Positions 37,301 through 45,319 are shown, counted from the first letter of the stretch. The stretch: DNA of 64,000 nucleotides from Gottschalkia acidurici 9a (GCF_000299355.1 NC_018664.1:1472380-1536379), one strand, 5' to 3'. Numbers and translations are program-made. The notes: generated by a model from the sequence alone, not told the origin.

Positions 37301-37709
37301 TTTGATTAACTTCACTATATAATTTCTATCTATCAATTATAATATATTCAGATTTGATCCATATAAATGATAAGTTAAAGTCTGAGCAGATCTGATGCTA
37401 TTAGAAATTATATGACTTTTTTATAAATTATTGTTGGTAACTATAAAAGTTATCATTAATAGTTTATTCTCTAGGTGTTGAACTATAGTTATTAATATTA
37501 GCATCTATGTCTTTACATTTTGCGATATCAGAAATAGAAGTTAGTACTAATATAAATATTAAAACAGTTGATACAAATTTTCTTTTTATCTACAATCATT
37601 ATAAAAACAATAAGCTCAAATATTTTCTAAAAAGCATGTATCTATCGCAAAATTTGACATTTATTTAAATGTGTAAAATTAGCAATCAATCAAATGATTT
37701 TACAATTCC
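37301..37709. other. Element intergenic region
   Basis: About 400 bp with no supported + strand gene. On the - strand between 37,599 and 37,464 a broken frame resembles a small exported peptide (VSTVLIFILVLTSISDIA then a short polar tail), but the only ATG is out of frame with it. Confidence 0.4.
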
Positions 37710-37751
37710 TGTCGGAAGATGTCGACAAAAGCCCTACTTCTCTAATATAAC
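37710..37751 (+). promoter_or_regulatory. Promoter with two tandem 0A-box-like sites before the agr module
   Basis: TGTCGGA (37,710-37,716) and TGTCGAC (37,720-37,726) each match 6 of 7 bases of the Spo0A box TGNCGAA and start exactly 10 bp apart, one helical turn. The second overlaps a -35-like TCGACA (37,722-37,727), followed 18 bp later by TATAAC (37,746-37,751). This is the layout of promoters that Spo0A activates. The agr sensor gene starts 38 bp downstream. Confidence 0.55.
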
Positions 37752-37788
37752 AATAAGTGTTAAGATTAATATAAGAGGTGATGTATTT

Positions 37789-38643
37789 GTGGATATTATG
37801 ACTCTTAAGGAAATATTAATAGTAGGTGTACCAGAAGTATTTATTGTAATTTTAATAGGATTAGTACTTGGATTTAGTAATGATTTTTTTAAACAGATAA
37901 GACTATGGGGTTTAAAACTTTTCATATCAGTAATGTTTATTTTAATAGGTATATATTTTATTAGGAGTAGAGCAACAAGTATTCAAAGTATAAGTATATT
38001 TTGTCTTATTACATATATAGCAAGTTATAAGTTTATATTCGAGATGAACACTAGAAAAAGTATAATAATTGGAAGTATAGTTATGTTTCTAATACTTTCA
38101 TCAGAAATAGTTACATTTCCAGTTTTAAAGTATATAGAAAATGGAGTCTATTTTAAGAATAGAATTAATGTAACTATTATAACTAGAGTTATTCAGATTA
38201 TTATTTTAGTATTGTTTTATAAAGCTAATATGCACATAAGTAATATAAATATGATCTCGTGTAAATGGAGAGATCTTAAGATTAAAGAAAAAATAACTAT
38301 TGTATTTATAATATCTTTATTAGTATTATGCGTAATATTTAATGCTAGCTATTCAGACTTATATGTAAAGTTAAATATTAGTAATTTAAAACTTGAAGAT
38401 AGCTATATAAGATTAAACATGTTTATGTATTTTATGGAAAATATACTTTTTATATTCATAGTATTGTATCTTCTTAACAGAACAAAAAACTATTATATTT
38501 TTGAGGAATTTTTATTACAGGGAGATGAAGCAATCCTTCGTGACTTATTAGAATTAGCAGATGAGGAGAGAATTAGGGAGTATAAAAAAATCTGTGATCA
38601 ATATCTTGAAGAATTAGATATACCTAATAGGGTGACTGAATGA
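37789..38643 (+). CDS. AgrC-like membrane sensor without kinase domain
   Basis: 284 residues from a GTG after GAGGTG. Six or seven membrane segments fill residues 9-240, followed by a 45-residue acidic cytoplasmic tail (LLELADEERIREYKK). No H-box or ATP-binding domain is present. It overlaps agrD by 4 bp (ATGA). By layout it resembles the pheromone-sensing half of AgrC; whether it senses the peptide, exports it or gives immunity is unknown. Confidence 0.6.
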   Translation: MDIMTLKEILIVGVPEVFIVILIGLVLGFSNDFFKQIRLWGLKLFISVMFILIGIYFIRSRATSIQSISIFCLITYIASYKFIFEMNTRKSIIIGSIVMFLILSSEIVTFPVLKYIENGVYFKNRINVTIITRVIQIIILVLFYKANMHISNINMISCKWRDLKIKEKITIVFIISLLVLCVIFNASYSDLYVKLNISNLKLEDSYIRLNMFMYFMENILFIFIVLYLLNRTKNYYIFEEFLLQGDEAILRDLLELADEERIREYKKICDQYLEELDIPNRVTE

Positions 38644-38780
38644 ATAAAAAGTTTGCTCTTAAACTAATAGAAACTACTATGAGGTTAATAGTTTCTTTAT
38701 TTTCAATGTTAGCCGTACAAGCTCAAACATGCTCTGCAGCATTTTGGAAAACTAAAATGTCAAAAGCACTAGAAAAATAA
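38640..38780 (+). CDS. agrD: AgrD-like cyclic autoinducer peptide precursor
   Basis: 46 residues, too short for most gene finders. An amphipathic N-terminal helix (residues 3-26) leads to AQTCSAAFW and then the charged tail KTKMSKALEK. The cysteine at position 31, five residues from an aromatic pair, fits a thiolactone ring of the CSAAF type, and the tail is the part AgrB recognises. It overlaps the sensor gene and is followed by a hairpin. agrB lies two genes later. Confidence 0.8.
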   Translation: MNKKFALKLIETTMRLIVSLFSMLAVQAQTCSAAFWKTKMSKALEK

Positions 38781-38812
38781 GAACAGGAGCTTCCTCCTGT
38801 TCTTATTTAAAG
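38779..38812 (+). terminator. Hairpin between agrD and the Spo0A-C-like gene
   Basis: AAGAACAGGAG pairs with CTCCTGTTCTT around a 4-nt loop and is followed by ATTTAA. It could favour high agrD output over the downstream genes. Confidence 0.75.
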
Positions 38813-38825
38813 AGGAGGGAGTTAG

Positions 38826-39113
38826 TTGAAAATAACTGAATTACTTAATGAGCTTGGAGTAGATAACTTCAGGGATAGAGCATTTCTGTATAAAATAATA
38901 TCTATATTTAAAGGAAATAATCAGTGTGATAATTTCGTTCAAACTATTATAAATGAATTTGAAAGAGACTATTCTACTATAAGAAAGAGAATGAAGAGAA
39001 TTATAGAAAGTAATGAAAATAATATATCAAATGTACTAGATATACAAAAGGATAAATTAACAAGTAAGGCTTTTGTACAAAAGCTAATTAAAAAAACAGG
39101 AGCAAAGAAATGA
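38826..39113 (+). CDS. Spo0A C-terminal-domain-like DNA-binding protein
   Basis: 95 residues from a TTG after AGAGGAGGG. It aligns by eye along the whole DNA-binding domain of the chromosomal Spo0A in this window: ITELLNELGV against [25 protein letters not shown] against [15 protein letters not shown], and KLTSKAFVQKLIKK against [14 protein letters not shown]. There is no receiver domain, so it cannot be phosphorylated like Spo0A. It overlaps agrB by 4 bp. It may act at 0A boxes, including those before this operon. Confidence 0.7.
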   Translation: MKITELLNELGVDNFRDRAFLYKIISIFKGNNQCDNFVQTIINEFERDYSTIRKRMKRIIESNENNISNVLDIQKDKLTSKAFVQKLIKKTGAKK

Positions 39114-39700
39114 ATGGAATTATTAAACTATTTGCATATAAAATATATAAACATACCGATAAATATAACAAAGATAAACATGATAAAGACGAATGGAGAG
39201 AAGTGTTAGAATATATAGTTTATAGAATCATGACATTTACTCTACTTATAACAATGCTAGTTATATTATCAAATCTATTTACAATAGATAATGATATATA
39301 TGTATTTACTATTAGCTTTTTAATTTTAAAAAGAAAGTTTGGTGGAATGCATCTAGAAAGTGAAGTGGGATGTTTTATATTAAGTCTAATATTTCCACTC
39401 ATCGTATATTTCTTATTTAAAAATACTCATACCCAAAGCGAAATTCTTATAATTATGAGCATTACTTCTGCTTTCATGCTGGCTAAAATAGGAACGGTAG
39501 ATAATGTAGTGAGAAAGCTAAAGAAAGAACATAAATTAAAGTTACAAAAACAGGGGATTATAGTCCTAATAATAATGTTATCAATAAATTTATATACAAA
39601 TAATCAGTTTATATCTTTAGCGCTAATTTTTACAGTAATAAACTGCTTAATTGGTAAAATTCAATATATTAAAAAAATTGCAGGACATGAGAAAAAATAA
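39110..39700 (+). CDS. agrB: AgrB-like peptide-processing membrane protease
   Basis: 196 residues with four to six membrane segments and the AgrB catalytic block KRKFGGMHLESEVGCFILSL, which holds the conserved His and Cys. AgrB removes the AgrD tail and forms the thiolactone. It is translationally coupled to the Spo0A-C-like gene. An intact protease, precursor and sensor-like protein make the module plausibly functional. Confidence 0.88.
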   Translation: MNGIIKLFAYKIYKHTDKYNKDKHDKDEWREVLEYIVYRIMTFTLLITMLVILSNLFTIDNDIYVFTISFLILKRKFGGMHLESEVGCFILSLIFPLIVYFLFKNTHTQSEILIIMSITSAFMLAKIGTVDNVVRKLKKEHKLKLQKQGIIVLIIMLSINLYTNNQFISLALIFTVINCLIGKIQYIKKIAGHEKK

Positions 39701-39774
39701 TATAATAAAGCTCACAAACAAATATTCCTTTTATGCTGTAGACTTATTAGTATAAGACAAGGAGGAATATAGTA

Positions 39775-39834
39775 ATGATAAAATATATACTTTGGTATGG
39801 TAATTATATAGATAAATATGGCTGCGATATATAA
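39775..39834 (+). CDS. 19-residue peptide with strong ribosome site
   Basis: AAGGAGGAATATAGTA precedes an ATG opening a 19-codon frame rich in Tyr and Ile (MIKYILWYGNYIDKYGCDI). It lies directly before a large palindrome. It may be a tiny peptide or the cut-off start of a lost gene. Confidence 0.35.
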   Translation: MIKYILWYGNYIDKYGCDI

Positions 39835-39850
39835 GCTTAGATTATAAAGC

Positions 39851-39910
39851 TAGTTAAACAAAAGAGAGGTAAAATCTATTAATAGATTTTACCTCTCTTT
39901 TGTTTAACTA
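39851..39910. terminator. Perfect 60-bp palindrome
   Basis: Bases 39,851-39,880 and 39,881-39,910 are exact reverse complements with no spacer; the arms contain AAACAAAAGAGAGGTAAAAT and its complement. On RNA it would form a long hairpin ending the agr transcript from either side, though no separate U-tract follows. Confidence 0.75.
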
Positions 39911-40131
39911 AGGATATGTTGAATTTTGTATTTTTTAAAAGAATTCTCAAAGCGTTTATATATTTAGTAATTTTACATATTACACTGTAATAATTTAAAT
40001 ACAGATAAATTTTATCATTTCTTAAATGAAGTCATTTAGATTTATTTTAATAGATTCTAAACTAGATATTTCTATGTTCCTAATCTTTTAGTTATCTATA
40101 TATTAGTGTTAGAATATTGGAAAGTAACACT
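39911..40131. other. AT-rich spacer inside the element
   Basis: No gene or RNA recognised. Confidence 0.4.
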
Positions 40132-40248
40132 ATGGAAAAAGTTAAGATAAAACTATCCTATAAATATAAGCTCATAAAAAGAAGTAAGTGCAGGCTAAGC
40201 TATAAGGTAGTGAAGAAGTATATTTACTTCAAATTAGTTAATTATTAA
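40132..40248 (+). CDS. Possible 38-residue very basic peptide
   Basis: ATG after TTGGAAAG opens a frame with 11 Lys and 2 Arg among 38 residues (MEKVKIKLSYKYKLIKRSKC then RLSYKVVKKYIYFKLVNY). It has no recognised family; it could be a phage-type small protein or chance. Confidence 0.25.
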   Translation: MEKVKIKLSYKYKLIKRSKCRLSYKVVKKYIYFKLVNY

Positions 40249-40323
40249 CTTAGCTTTAAACTAGCTAATAGACTGTCATAGGACATTCAGTGGTACACAT
40301 AGCATTTAGTAAGGAGGTTGAAA

Positions 40324-40485
40324 ATGTATAAAGTTGAACTGATTTTGCCTAAAGATATTCAACCATTAAAAGAAAGAATGACTGATGTACTCACAGATAT
40401 ATGGATAAAGAAGTTAGGTACAAAAGAGAAAGTAGATCATCTTATAAAAGAATTAGAGAAAGAAGATATAGAAGAATTTCTTTAA
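40324..40485 (+). CDS. Small element protein, 53 residues
   Basis: A near-perfect AAGGAGGTTGAAA ribosome site precedes the ATG. The product is soluble and helical, with a charged C-terminus (VDHLIKELEKEDIEEFL). No family recognised. It may be the first gene of the phage-type cluster that continues at 41.2 kb. Confidence 0.55.
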   Translation: MYKVELILPKDIQPLKERMTDVLTDIWIKKLGTKEKVDHLIKELEKEDIEEFL

Positions 40486-41262
40486 AAAAGACGTAAGATA
40501 AACACAACATTAGACTTTAAAAATTATTTGTATATAGTTGCTTTTTACAGTATTAAAGGATTAATCTTAAATTTTAAGAAAAGGACAAAATATAACGAAA
40601 GGTAGTGCATTAATAAACCTTCGCTATAAAAATAGAATTAAATAACGTGTGCTGCTATAGAATATACAATTAGATCTTATGATTTACACTAAAATACGGT
40701 TGAAAATAATAATAACATAATAAGAAGATCTTAAATGTTTAATATAATTATTTAACTATTAGAATCGAGGAATAATACTATGAGACTCTACAGTTTATAA
40801 GATAGAGCTATAGATATAATAGTTATCAGTATATATAATGACAAACACAAGAAACAATAGAACTAAAAGTGAAGATTATAGCTTTATTGGCCAATAAATT
40901 AAAAAGAAAAAGGTTCTTCAGATCTGACACTCTGAAGAACTTAAACTTGATAGCTTAAAAATATGTTTAATATAAGCGTTATACTACATAGAAATGAGCT
41001 TTATGAAGAGAAATAATTCAATAATTTAAATCTCTTAGAACTATTATAAAAGTTATCAATATCTCCTTTAAGAACAAAGTGTAAAGAAAAAATACAAAAG
41101 AATATACATGCTTTAAAGAATCATTATTTAAATCTTTAAAAAATAACGATAGCATAAAAATTTTAAAAAAATAGTGATTGGATAAAGGATACATAAAAGA
41201 AGAAAAAGAGATTTTAAATAGATCACAAAAAACTAGAGAACAAGTTATAGCTTTAGGAATGA
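40486..41262. other. Decayed DNA inside the element
   Basis: Nothing intact. Short frames such as KEEKEILNRSQKTREQVIAL (41,178-41,312, TTG start) look like a phage-gene remnant. Confidence 0.4.
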
Positions 41263-41451
41263 ATGACGAAAATGATTATGAAAATTATAAGAGATGTTAT
41301 AAATACTCATAAACCTTTAGGTCTGTTTTGGGCAAAAGATACCAAGGCTAATTTATATATAGCAGTAAATAATAATATAGGGAAAGCTTATAAACAAAAG
41401 TTCAAATCACTAGAAGAATGCATAAATTGGTTAATGAAGGAGGAAGTATAG
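41263..41451 (+). CDS. Small phage-type protein, 62 residues
   Basis: The frame ends KSLEECINWLMKEEV and has TLYIAV-like strands (KANLYIAVNNNIGKAYKQKF), a pattern of short phage proteins of unknown role. The ATG at 41,263 has a weak AGGA close by; 41,272 is an alternative start. Three more small genes follow closely in the same direction. Confidence 0.5.
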   Translation: MTKMIMKIIRDVINTHKPLGLFWAKDTKANLYIAVNNNIGKAYKQKFKSLEECINWLMKEEV

Positions 41452-41453
41452 TG

Positions 41454-41696
41454 ATGTATACAGAGTCAGTAGAATCACTAAAAAAAGTAGAGTTAGCCAT
41501 AAATACTTTAAATGATTTAGAAGGTGATGAAGCAATTAGTGGTGATGAGATTTTAAATATAATAGAGCCTTCAACTGAACGCTTACATGAACTTAGAATA
41601 AGATTAAAATTAGATATTAATAAGTGTCAAGAGGACAGGTATTCACTAAAAGAAGATAAAGCAGATATCTTCAGAAAGATAGCAAAAGGATATTAA
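41454..41696 (+). CDS. Small phage-type helical protein
   Basis: 80 residues from the ATG at 41,454, preceded by GAAGGAGGAAG; a GTG at 41,451 is also in frame. The product is mostly helical and acidic (VELAINTLNDLEGDEAISGD). It lies upstream of a Rad52-like gene, where phages keep recombination accessory genes. No family recognised. Confidence 0.55.
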   Translation: MYTESVESLKKVELAINTLNDLEGDEAISGDEILNIIEPSTERLHELRIRLKLDINKCQEDRYSLKEDKADIFRKIAKGY

Positions 41697-41698
41697 AC

Positions 41699-41902
41699 AT
41701 GAAAAAGCTTATAAAGGAATGGAAATACAGACTTAAAAATATAGATGAAAACTTACAGATACACATAAAAGCAATTGAGAATAAAGAATATACAAAAGAC
41801 ATGAGAGACTATGCAAGAAGTAGAGTGATTAGTTTAACAGAATATAAGAATCTTATAGAAAGTACAATAGAAGCACTTGAGAAAGTGAAAGAGGAGGTAT
41901 AG
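41699..41902 (+). CDS. Small phage-type coiled-coil protein
   Basis: 67 residues, helical throughout (WKYRLKNIDENLQIHIKAIE), starting 2 bp after the previous stop and ending just before the Rad52-like gene. The previous gene's last codons (AAAGGATATTAA) provide the ribosome site. No family recognised. Confidence 0.5.
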   Translation: MKKLIKEWKYRLKNIDENLQIHIKAIENKEYTKDMRDYARSRVISLTEYKNLIESTIEALEKVKEEV

Positions 41903-41905
41903 AAA

Positions 41906-42586
41906 GTGAATATCAGGGCATTAAGGTCTGATGAAATAGAATGTAGAGTACAAACAGTAAAGCAAAATGGATGTTCTTTGCTTCTGTTTAAAGATGCAAG
42001 ATGTGATATGAAAATACTAGATGAAACCTTTGGAATAATGGGATGGCAAAGAAAGCATGAGCTTATAAATAATAACCTGTTTTGTACTATATCAGTTTGG
42101 GATAAAGATAAACAAATGTGGATTAGTAAACAAGATGTTGGAGTTGAAAGCTATGCAGAAAAAGAAAAAGGGCAAGCATCAGATAGCTTTAAAAGAGCAT
42201 GTTTTAACTTAGGTATAGGTAGAGAACTTTATACAGCTCCTTTTATATGGATTAGTTTAAATAGTAATGAGATAATTGAGAATAAAGGAAAGTATAATGT
42301 CAAAACAAAGTTTAGAGTTAAAGAAATAAGTTATAACGAAAACAAAGAGATAGATAGACTAGTTATAGTTGATAACCAAGGAACAGTAAGATATGAGACA
42401 GGAAAGCATATAAAAGCAGACAATATTAATCGCAATACGAACAGTAAAAGCAACACTGAAAAAGATAAAGAAACAGACTATAAGTGCTTAGAATGTGGAG
42501 TAGATATTATACAAGCAGTAAATGCATATAGCAATAATAAATTTGGACGAGCATTGTGTAGAGATTGTCAAAATAAGCAAAGGTAG
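41906..42586 (+). CDS. Rad52/DdrA-like single-strand annealing protein (phage type)
   Basis: 226 residues from a GTG after GAGGAGGT. The core MGWQRKHELINNNLFCTISV, QDVGVESYAEKEKGQASDSF and KRACFNLGIGRELY is the pattern of the phage Rad52/DdrA annealing family. A C-terminal zinc ribbon (CLECGVDI ... ALCRDCQ) follows. Such proteins pair complementary strands during phage replication and recombination. It points to a phage origin for the element. Confidence 0.8.
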   Translation: MNIRALRSDEIECRVQTVKQNGCSLLLFKDARCDMKILDETFGIMGWQRKHELINNNLFCTISVWDKDKQMWISKQDVGVESYAEKEKGQASDSFKRACFNLGIGRELYTAPFIWISLNSNEIIENKGKYNVKTKFRVKEISYNENKEIDRLVIVDNQGTVRYETGKHIKADNINRNTNSKSNTEKDKETDYKCLECGVDIIQAVNAYSNNKFGRALCRDCQNKQR

Positions 42587-42594
42587 ATGAGATT

Positions 42595-42702
42595 ATGAGG
42601 AGATACAGCTATGAAGAATATCTACGAATATGTTATTGGAATGACGAAGAACCAATGACTGAGAAAGAGTATGCAGAGTTTTTAGAAACTAATTATGACT
42701 AA
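42595..42702 (+). CDS. 35-residue small phage-type protein
   Basis: A short acidic frame (MRRYSYEEYLRICYWNDEEP) starting 8 bp after the Rad52-like gene with GATGAGAT upstream and ending before a terminator. Likely a real small phage gene, but the evidence is context only. Confidence 0.4.
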   Translation: MRRYSYEEYLRICYWNDEEPMTEKEYAEFLETNYD

Positions 42703-42710
42703 GTAAATAT

Positions 42711-42742
42711 AGGGGTCTCTACAATAAGAGATCCCTAATAAA
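42711..42742 (+). terminator. Terminator of the phage-gene cluster
   Basis: AGGGGTCTCT pairs with AGAGATCCCT (one G.U) and is followed by AATAAAAAG; it ends the 41.2-42.7 kb cluster. Confidence 0.65.
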
Positions 42743-43319
42743 AAGATATATAAATATCATGCTTGTTATAATTGTTCTATTACTAAGAATAATGAAAGTC
42801 TGTGCTGAAAATCATGTTATGGGAAACCCAAAATACAAAAAGAAAATAATATTGATTTTGAAAATATTTCAATCAATACAAAGAACTTTTAAATTATATG
42901 ATATTACAAATAAACATTATATCTTATAACGAATCTGGCTTGAATAAAGAATACTCCCTAGCTTCAACGCTTTAAGTTTTACATTCACTTATAGTGATAG
43001 AAAACAAAGATTTTCTAAAAAAATATAATAATGAAAATACCTCATTGATAAAGAGAAAACTTAAGCAGTAAAGACATAAACAGTCGCTAAAAACAAGATT
43101 TTTCAAGAAATGGAGGTAAAAGAGAAAGAGTTTAGAAAAAATCATAAAAGACTTAAGTCTATATTGGGATTTCATGAAGATTTAACTAAAGCTAGAGTAA
43201 TTTTAAGAACAAGTTCATATGTGAAAATTTGAAATAGTAAATATTTAGGATGGTATCAGAGAAATAAAGGAATATTATCTTTTACATAGAAATTTATATG
43301 TAAAGGGGAGTGATAGTAG
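42743..43319. other. Decayed element DNA
   Basis: No intact gene. A 40-codon frame at 43,110-43,232 (MEVKEKEFRKNHKRLKSILG) lacks clear support. Confidence 0.4.
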
Positions 43320-43549
43320 ATGGATAAAGATAAAATTATAAATCATATAGGTGAAAATTTTAAAAAGGATGCCCTATGTGTAATGGCATGGAATGGGATA
43401 TATGCAATAACTTATCAAGCAGCTATCCTTTAAGCAGTAAAAACGGTAGTTATGAGTGGGAACAAAAAGGAAAGGTAAATCCTGTAGTAGAAGTTATATG
43501 CTTACATTGTGGATTTGTAGCGGGAATATCTACTTTAGTAATGAGATAG
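43320..43549 (+). pseudogene. Zinc-finger phage protein, frameshifted
   Basis: ATG after AGGGGAGTG opens MDKDKIINHIGENFKKDA. A second frame then carries CPMCNGMEWDICNN and, near its end, CLHCGFVAGISTLVMR up to TAG at 43,549. Joined at about 43,370 they give a 75-residue protein with a CxxC...CxxC zinc ribbon, so a single frameshift has probably killed it. Confidence 0.6.
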
Positions 43550-44337
43550 AGACTAAGAGCCTACTTGTTGTTCTTTTAATCTTAAAAAATAATTAAAATA
43601 TTTGAGTAAATATAGAATCATAAATAATTGAACAAATTATAAAGTTAAATTAAATATCTATGTTAATTGCTGAAATGGCGGAAATATAATAAAAAATAAA
43701 TAATTTTAAACATAATAACAAAGAAAAAGATAAGTGGCTGATAGCTTAGAGACAACAAAATCACTTTTAATAGACCTTTAAAGGGCTAGTATATGACAAT
43801 AGAGAGGATCAATAACTTTACATTAAGGCTAGAAAACGGAAATATAAAAAATTATTTTAAAGATGTCCAAAAGCACCATAGACAAAATATTGACATGCTA
43901 GCAAGTTATATTCGCAACCGAAAGAGAAGATAGAAATTAAAGGAGAAATATATCTGAAAAGGTTTTGGAGAGGTAATCCGGATTATAAATCAAGAGATCT
44001 TGTATGTGAAATATTACAAAATGATAGGAAATCTACCGAGAAGTTAAAAAGGTTAACTTAATTTAAAAAAGGGTCTAAGCAGCAAAGGCTCTTTTTTATG
44101 TAATAAGGCAATTTTAATATGTATACGAGCATAACGTAAGTGTTATACAATGATAAAAATGATTATTCTTTTTACTCCACAAAAATAATATTTGTTAAAA
44201 TGATATTTAGAGAGACTTAATTTCTTTATATGGCTTATATGCTATATATAATATCTTTATCTTAATATCCTAAGATCTACTTATTGTTGAATTTCAATAT
44301 TTACAAATACTACATACGACTTCCAGTAAATGTTTGA
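43550..44337. other. Decayed element DNA
   Basis: Fragments only: a 46-codon basic frame at 43,793-43,933 (MTIERINNFTLRLENGNIKN) and a frame ending LVCEILQNDRKSTEKLKRLT at 44,061. Neither has a convincing ribosome site. Confidence 0.4.
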
Positions 44338-44520
44338 TATAATGAATTAAGATAAATATTATAATTTTACTATCTATGAAGTTTAATTATATAAAAGTAG
44401 ATGAATTCTTATGAGAATAAAACGAATTAATTACTCGGTGCAGTTTATATAAATGATAGTATATTGTACCGAGAAAAGAAAAATATTACTATCAGCGTAA
44501 CTGCATCGTCCTTTTTAGTA
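44315..44520 (+). promoter_or_regulatory. Promoter and attenuator-like leader of the methyltransferase gene
   Basis: TATAAT (44,338-44,343) has a weak -35, TACGAC, 17 bp upstream. The leader can fold two ways. CTCGGT (44,434) with ACCGAG (44,468) forms a short hairpin. Alternatively 44,436-44,445 pairs with 44,499-44,508 over ten positions, enclosing GATAGT/ACTATC, and is followed by CCTTTTT, a terminator. The two share bases, so only one can form. A 13-codon frame (MRIKRINYSVQFI, 44,411-44,452) crosses the switching arm. Confidence 0.5.
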
Positions 44521-44548
44521 TCCAGATAATATTAGGGAGGAAAGGGTT

Positions 44549-45307
44549 ATGAATCGTGATAGACTTAGAAGAATATGGAAGAAGGAAGAGAATAAGGTTT
44601 TTAAAGGATGGGATTTTTCTTATTTAGACAGCAGATGGTATGATGAAAAGCTACCTTGGAACTATAAAAAAATATTAAAAGAGTATTTAAAATCAGAATA
44701 TAAAATACTTGATATGGGAACAGGTGGAGGAGAATTCTTATTATCTTTAAATCATCCATATAATAAAACTTCAGTTACAGAGATGTGGGAACTTAATATA
44801 AAAGTATGTAAGGAAAAACTAGCTCCGCTAGGTATTGGTGTGTACCAAATATACCAAGATAAAATCTTACCTTTTAAAGATAATTCTTTTGACATGATTA
44901 TAAATAGACATGAATCGTATGATGTAAAAGAAATAAAGAGAATATTAAGGCCTAGAGGTATATTTATTACTCAACAAGTTGGTGGGAGAAATAATGAAAT
45001 TCTTTCGAATCGGTTAATAAAAGATTTTAACCCGCAATTTAAGAACATTAGCTTAGATAATGCTATATACGAATTAAAAGAAAACTTCTTTAACATCATA
45101 TATAAGAATGAGTATTTTCCATACTTACATTTTTATGATGTTGGTTCTATTGTATACTTTGCAAAAATCATAGAGTGGGAGTTTCCAAACTTTTCGGTAG
45201 ATAGTTGCTTTAATGAACTATATGACTTATATAAAGAACTAAAACAAAAGTCATATGTAGAAAGTTTTGAACACAGATTTATTATAGTATGTAAAAATAT
45301 AAAATAG
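44549..45307 (+). CDS. Class I SAM-dependent methyltransferase
   Basis: 252 residues with motif I LDMGTGGGEFLLSL, LPFKDNSFDMIINRHESYD and EIKRILRPRGIFITQQVGG, the usual SAM fold of small-molecule or macromolecule methyltransferases. It has its own promoter, a regulated-looking leader, a GGGAGGAAAGG ribosome site and a terminator, so it is a free-standing cargo gene. The leader layout recalls antibiotic-inducible resistance genes, but the substrate is not evident. Confidence 0.85.
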   Translation: MNRDRLRRIWKKEENKVFKGWDFSYLDSRWYDEKLPWNYKKILKEYLKSEYKILDMGTGGGEFLLSLNHPYNKTSVTEMWELNIKVCKEKLAPLGIGVYQIYQDKILPFKDNSFDMIINRHESYDVKEIKRILRPRGIFITQQVGGRNNEILSNRLIKDFNPQFKNISLDNAIYELKENFFNIIYKNEYFPYLHFYDVGSIVYFAKIIEWEFPNFSVDSCFNELYDLYKELKQKSYVESFEHRFIIVCKNIK

Positions 45308-45319
45308 CTACTTATATAA

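Noticed and set aside
39851-39910. Palindrome as a CRISPR repeat
   Set aside because: It occurs once, with no spacers and no cas genes in the window.
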